Of a stretch of 8,988 bases of DNA, positions 7,056 through 8,988 are shown piece by piece. Each line of letters opens with the position of its first letter. Position 1 is the first letter of the stretch. The notes beneath the pieces are model-generated. The model saw nothing but the letters and a program-made list of their open reading frames with translations. It had not been told where the DNA came from and did no database searches. The stretch comes from an uncultured Clostridia bacterium. GTDB taxonomy: Bacteria > Bacillota > Clostridia > Christensenellales > UBA1242. The DNA is taken from positions 1 to 8,988 of the forward strand of contig CALVNU010000029.1 of the NCBI GenBank assembly GCA_944349915.1. Direction: 5' to 3'. Position numbers and translations under genes: made by a program.

Positions 7056-8057
7056 TTAATTGATTTCATACTTCTCTTTAACTTTTTGCATAATTTCATC
7101 ATAAATGTCTTTATGCTCTTCAAGGTAGGTTTTCACATTTTCTTTACCCTGTGCAATTTTTTCGTCATTATAAGAGAACCATGAGCCAGATTTTTGAATT
7201 ATATCCGCGTTAAGAGCAAGGTCAACAAGACAACCACTTTGAGAGATGCCTTTGCCATAAATTATGTCAAATTCGGCAGTTTTGAATGGCGGAGCAAGTT
7301 TGTTTTTAACAACTTTAACAACAGTCCTGTTTCCGATAATGTTGGCGCCATCTTTAATGGTATCTTTTTTTCTAACATCAAGTCTAACACTTGCATAAAA
7401 TTTAAGTGCTTTGCCACCTGTTGTTGTTTCTGGTGAACCAAACATAACGCCAACTTTTTCTCGAAGTTGATTGATAAAAATAACAGTTGTATTGCTTTTG
7501 TTGATAACACCTGTAAGTTTTCTAAGTGCTTGACTCATCATTCTTGCTTGAAGGCCTACATGAGTATCTCCCATTTCCCCATCAATTTCCGCTTTTGGAG
7601 TGAGAGCGGCAACAGAGTCGACAACTACAATATCAACAGAGCCAGATTTTACCAGCATTTCGCAAATATTGAGGGCTTGTTCACCATTATCTGGTTGAGA
7701 AACCAACAAGTCATCAAGATTAACTCCCAATTTTTCGGCATAAGCAGGGTCAAGAGCATGTTCTGCGTCAATAAAAGCAGCAGTTCCACCAAGTTTTTGT
7801 GTTTCTGCAATAATATGCAGAGAAACTGTTGTTTTACCAGATGATTCTGGTCCATAAATTTCAATCACCCTACCGCGAGGAATTCCGCCAATGCCAAGAG
7901 CAATATCTAGCACAAGACAACCTGTAGGAATAACATCAATTTTTTCATGGACGCGCTCCCCCATTTTCATGATAGAGCCTTTTCCATATTGTTTTTCAAT
8001 TTGCAGAAGTGCCTGTTCAAGCGCCTCTTTTTTTGCCTCTTTAATATCTTTTGCCAT
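7056..8057 (-). CDS. recA: Recombinase RecA
   Basis: RecA forms ATP-dependent filaments on single-stranded DNA, catalyses strand exchange and activates LexA self-cleavage. The 333-aa protein has Walker A GPESSGKTT at 69-77, catalytic E99, Walker B ending at D147, loop L1 around DGEMGDTHVG (159-168), the NQLR switch with Q197, and loop L2 with SPETTTGG. These residues match E. coli numbering with an offset of three. The C-terminus ends soon after the small domain and lacks the long acidic tail of E. coli RecA. The reading frame is open to 8126, but the ATG at 8057 is chosen: MAKD starts like other RecAs, AAAGGA lies 9 nt upstream, and the extra 23 codons cover the promoter. It follows a cinA-like gene, a common order in Bacillota, but has its own promoter. 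Confidence 0.98.
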   Translation of the reverse strand: MAKDIKEAKKEALEQALLQIEKQYGKGSIMKMGERVHEKIDVIPTGCLVLDIALGIGGIPRGRVIEIYGPESSGKTTVSLHIIAETQKLGGTAAFIDAEHALDPAYAEKLGVNLDDLLVSQPDNGEQALNICEMLVKSGSVDIVVVDSVAALTPKAEIDGEMGDTHVGLQARMMSQALRKLTGVINKSNTTVIFINQLREKVGVMFGSPETTTGGKALKFYASVRLDVRKKDTIKDGANIIGNRTVVKVVKNKLAPPFKTAEFDIIYGKGISQSGCLVDLALNADIIQKSGSWFSYNDEKIAQGKENVKTYLEEHKDIYDEIMQKVKEKYEIN

Positions 8058-8066
8058 TTTTTCTTT

Positions 8067-8072
8067 TCCTTT
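8067..8072 (-). promoter_or_regulatory. Ribosome binding site of recA
   Basis: AAAGGA on the minus strand lies 9 nt before the ATG at 8057. It supports this start over the longer open frame beginning at 8126, whose ATG directly abuts the upstream stop codon and would fall upstream of the predicted transcription start. Confidence 0.65.
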
Positions 8073-8092
8073 AAATAAATTTTTACAGATAT

Positions 8093-8120
8093 ATTGTAGC
8101 ACGAAACGAACAAAAAACAA
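8093..8120 (-). promoter_or_regulatory. recA promoter with extended -10
   Basis: On the minus strand, TTGTTT (-35, 8120-8115) is followed after 16 nt by TACAAT (-10, 8098-8093). The -10 is preceded by TGC, an extended -10 signature that compensates for the weak -35. Start is expected near 8086, giving a leader of about 29 nt. The -35 overlaps the intergenic edge just after the cinA-like stop. No GAAC-N4-GTTC LexA box of the Bacillus type is visible around it. Confidence 0.6.
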
Positions 8121-8126
8121 AATCAT

Positions 8127-8988
8127 TTAAAAAGAAAAATCATTTTGTCTTAATTTTTTAACCAAATGATAAAGTAATGTGTTTTTTGCCATTACGACAG
8201 AATAGTCGGTTAAAGTGAAACTGCATTTGAAAAAGTGGACTTCTTTTTTATCTGCCAAAGTAAAGATAAAGTTCAATTTTCCTTCACTAATGTGTCCTGC
8301 AGTTACAACTGCAATATCGCTTCCACTCTCCTCCAAAAGTTGAAGAGAATATTTATGTAAAACATTATTGTCGTTGTTTTCAAAAAAATGTATTTCGCTT
8401 TTCTTTAAATATTGATAAAATTCTGTATTTTTTAATAATGAAGAAACAACTGTCCCCTGCGTTATATTTTCACAGATTGAAATTGACAGGTTTTTCATTT
8501 TTAAAAGCTGAAAAATTATATCTTCAAGATTAAGTTCATTTTCGCTGTACATATATGGTTTAAAAGCAGTTGCAATTTTGACTTGACTGTCATCAATCAT
8601 ATCGCCTTGACCGGTGTATGAAAGATAAATTGTTGTCAATATGTTCTGCACGCTAACCTTATATGAAAAATCTTTTATTTCATTTTTCAAATTTTCCAGT
8701 TTTTCTATCACTTCATTTTTACCAATACCAAACAAATGAAATTGACAAATTTTGGAATGCAAACTTATTATCTTTTCAAGTTTTGTCAAATCACTTTCAA
8801 GCGGAATAAAGATTGTTTTTCTTGTATCATTTTTAAAGACAACAATTTGGTCATCAATCATTTCTTTTTCTTTGCCAAGTTTTTGATAATTGTCAATTAT
8901 AATGCTGTCCAATTTATCATTTTCAGCAAAAACAATTTCATTTTCTTTGGTCGCAAGATTTTTCTCCTCTTGATAAGGCAAAATTTGA
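8127..8988 (-). CDS. cinA: Degenerate CinA-like protein (5' end beyond right edge)
   Basis: Only the last 287 codons are present and the frame stays open to the edge. The first start-like codon inside (TTG at 8981) is probably not the real start. Numbering from it, residues 45-165 resemble the end of the CinA MoCF domain (IFIPLES in place of LLPGPP-E) and the linking KH-like domain (GIGKNEVIEKL, cf. GIGES). Residues 163-281 resemble the CinA C-terminal (PncC) domain. There the nicotinamide-nucleotide amidase motif AESCTGG reads CENITQG at 170-176, so the presumed nucleophile Ser is Asn, and the TGIAGPGGGT block is cut down to TAGHISEG at 227-234. The fold may persist but amidase activity is doubtful. 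Position directly upstream of recA strongly supports cinA ancestry. No frameshift or internal stop was seen, so it appears maintained rather than a dead pseudogene. Confidence 0.65.
   Translation of the reverse strand, partial: QILPYQEEKNLATKENEIVFAENDKLDSIIIDNYQKLGKEKEMIDDQIVVFKNDTRKTIFIPLESDLTKLEKIISLHSKICQFHLFGIGKNEVIEKLENLKNEIKDFSYKVSVQNILTTIYLSYTGQGDMIDDSQVKIATAFKPYMYSENELNLEDIIFQLLKMKNLSISICENITQGTVVSSLLKNTEFYQYLKKSEIHFFENNDNNVLHKYSLQLLEESGSDIAVVTAGHISEGKLNFIFTLADKKEVHFFKCSFTLTDYSVVMAKNTLLYHLVKKLRQNDFSF

Noticed and set aside
7467..7844. Open frame antisense to recA
   Set aside because: It is fully contained in the conserved RecA ATPase coding region, with low-complexity Cys/Phe/Asn-rich translation and no start signals.
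8102..8111. CGAAACGAAC as a LexA box
   Set aside because: It is a direct repeat, not the GAAC-N4-GTTC palindrome that LexA dimers need.
8058..8126. A 23-codon N-terminal extension of RecA starting at ATG 8126
   Set aside because: It is hydrophobic and unlike RecA, covers the promoter, and has no ribosome binding site; MAKD at 8057 has a proper one.
8118..8147. Imperfect hairpin or direct repeat of AAATCATTT at the end of the cinA-like gene
   Set aside because: The stem is A-T only apart from its closing C-G pair, has a central mismatch, and is explained by AT-rich composition; not convincing as a terminator or operator.

Overview
The window is AT-rich bacterial DNA with the gene content and signals of a Bacillota/Clostridia-type genome. 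It has AAGGAG-like ribosome binding sites, a miaB-mutS-mutL gene order, a cinA-like gene directly upstream of recA, and sigma-A-like promoters. The compact layout, a MiaB without its TRAM domain and an eroded CinA suggest a streamlined, perhaps uncultivated lineage. That placement is inference; there is no 16S gene or other decisive marker.

Layout. Positions 1-4456 (minus strand) hold a tight operon transcribed leftwards: miaB (tRNA methylthiotransferase), mutS and mutL (mismatch repair). miaB and mutS overlap by 11 nt and mutS and mutL by 8 nt. mutL runs off the left edge. The 122-nt gap at 4457-4578 separates this operon from a divergent class A penicillin-binding protein gene (4579-6801, plus) and carries two interleaved candidate promoters. 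Positions 6802-7055 lie between the convergent PBP and recA genes. recA (7056-8057, minus) has its own promoter just upstream. A degenerate cinA-like gene (8127 to the right edge, minus) precedes it.

The genes are mostly housekeeping: mismatch repair (MutS/MutL), recombination and SOS (RecA), tRNA modification at A37 (MiaB) and peptidoglycan synthesis (PBP). No mobile gene, CRISPR array, tRNA or rRNA is visible.

The standout is non-coding. Positions 6815-6919, beginning 13 nt after the PBP stop codon, can fold by strict Watson-Crick pairing into a closed four-way junction. An 11-bp outer stem encloses three hairpins of 9, 9 and 17 bp, each with a 3-nt loop, and 92 of the 105 bases are paired. 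Because the arms are near-perfect inverted repeats, either strand (RNA or DNA) can form it. It at least supplies bidirectional terminators for PBP and recA, but the outer closing stem is not needed for termination and suggests a cruciform-forming or MITE-like element. I cannot assign it to a known family.
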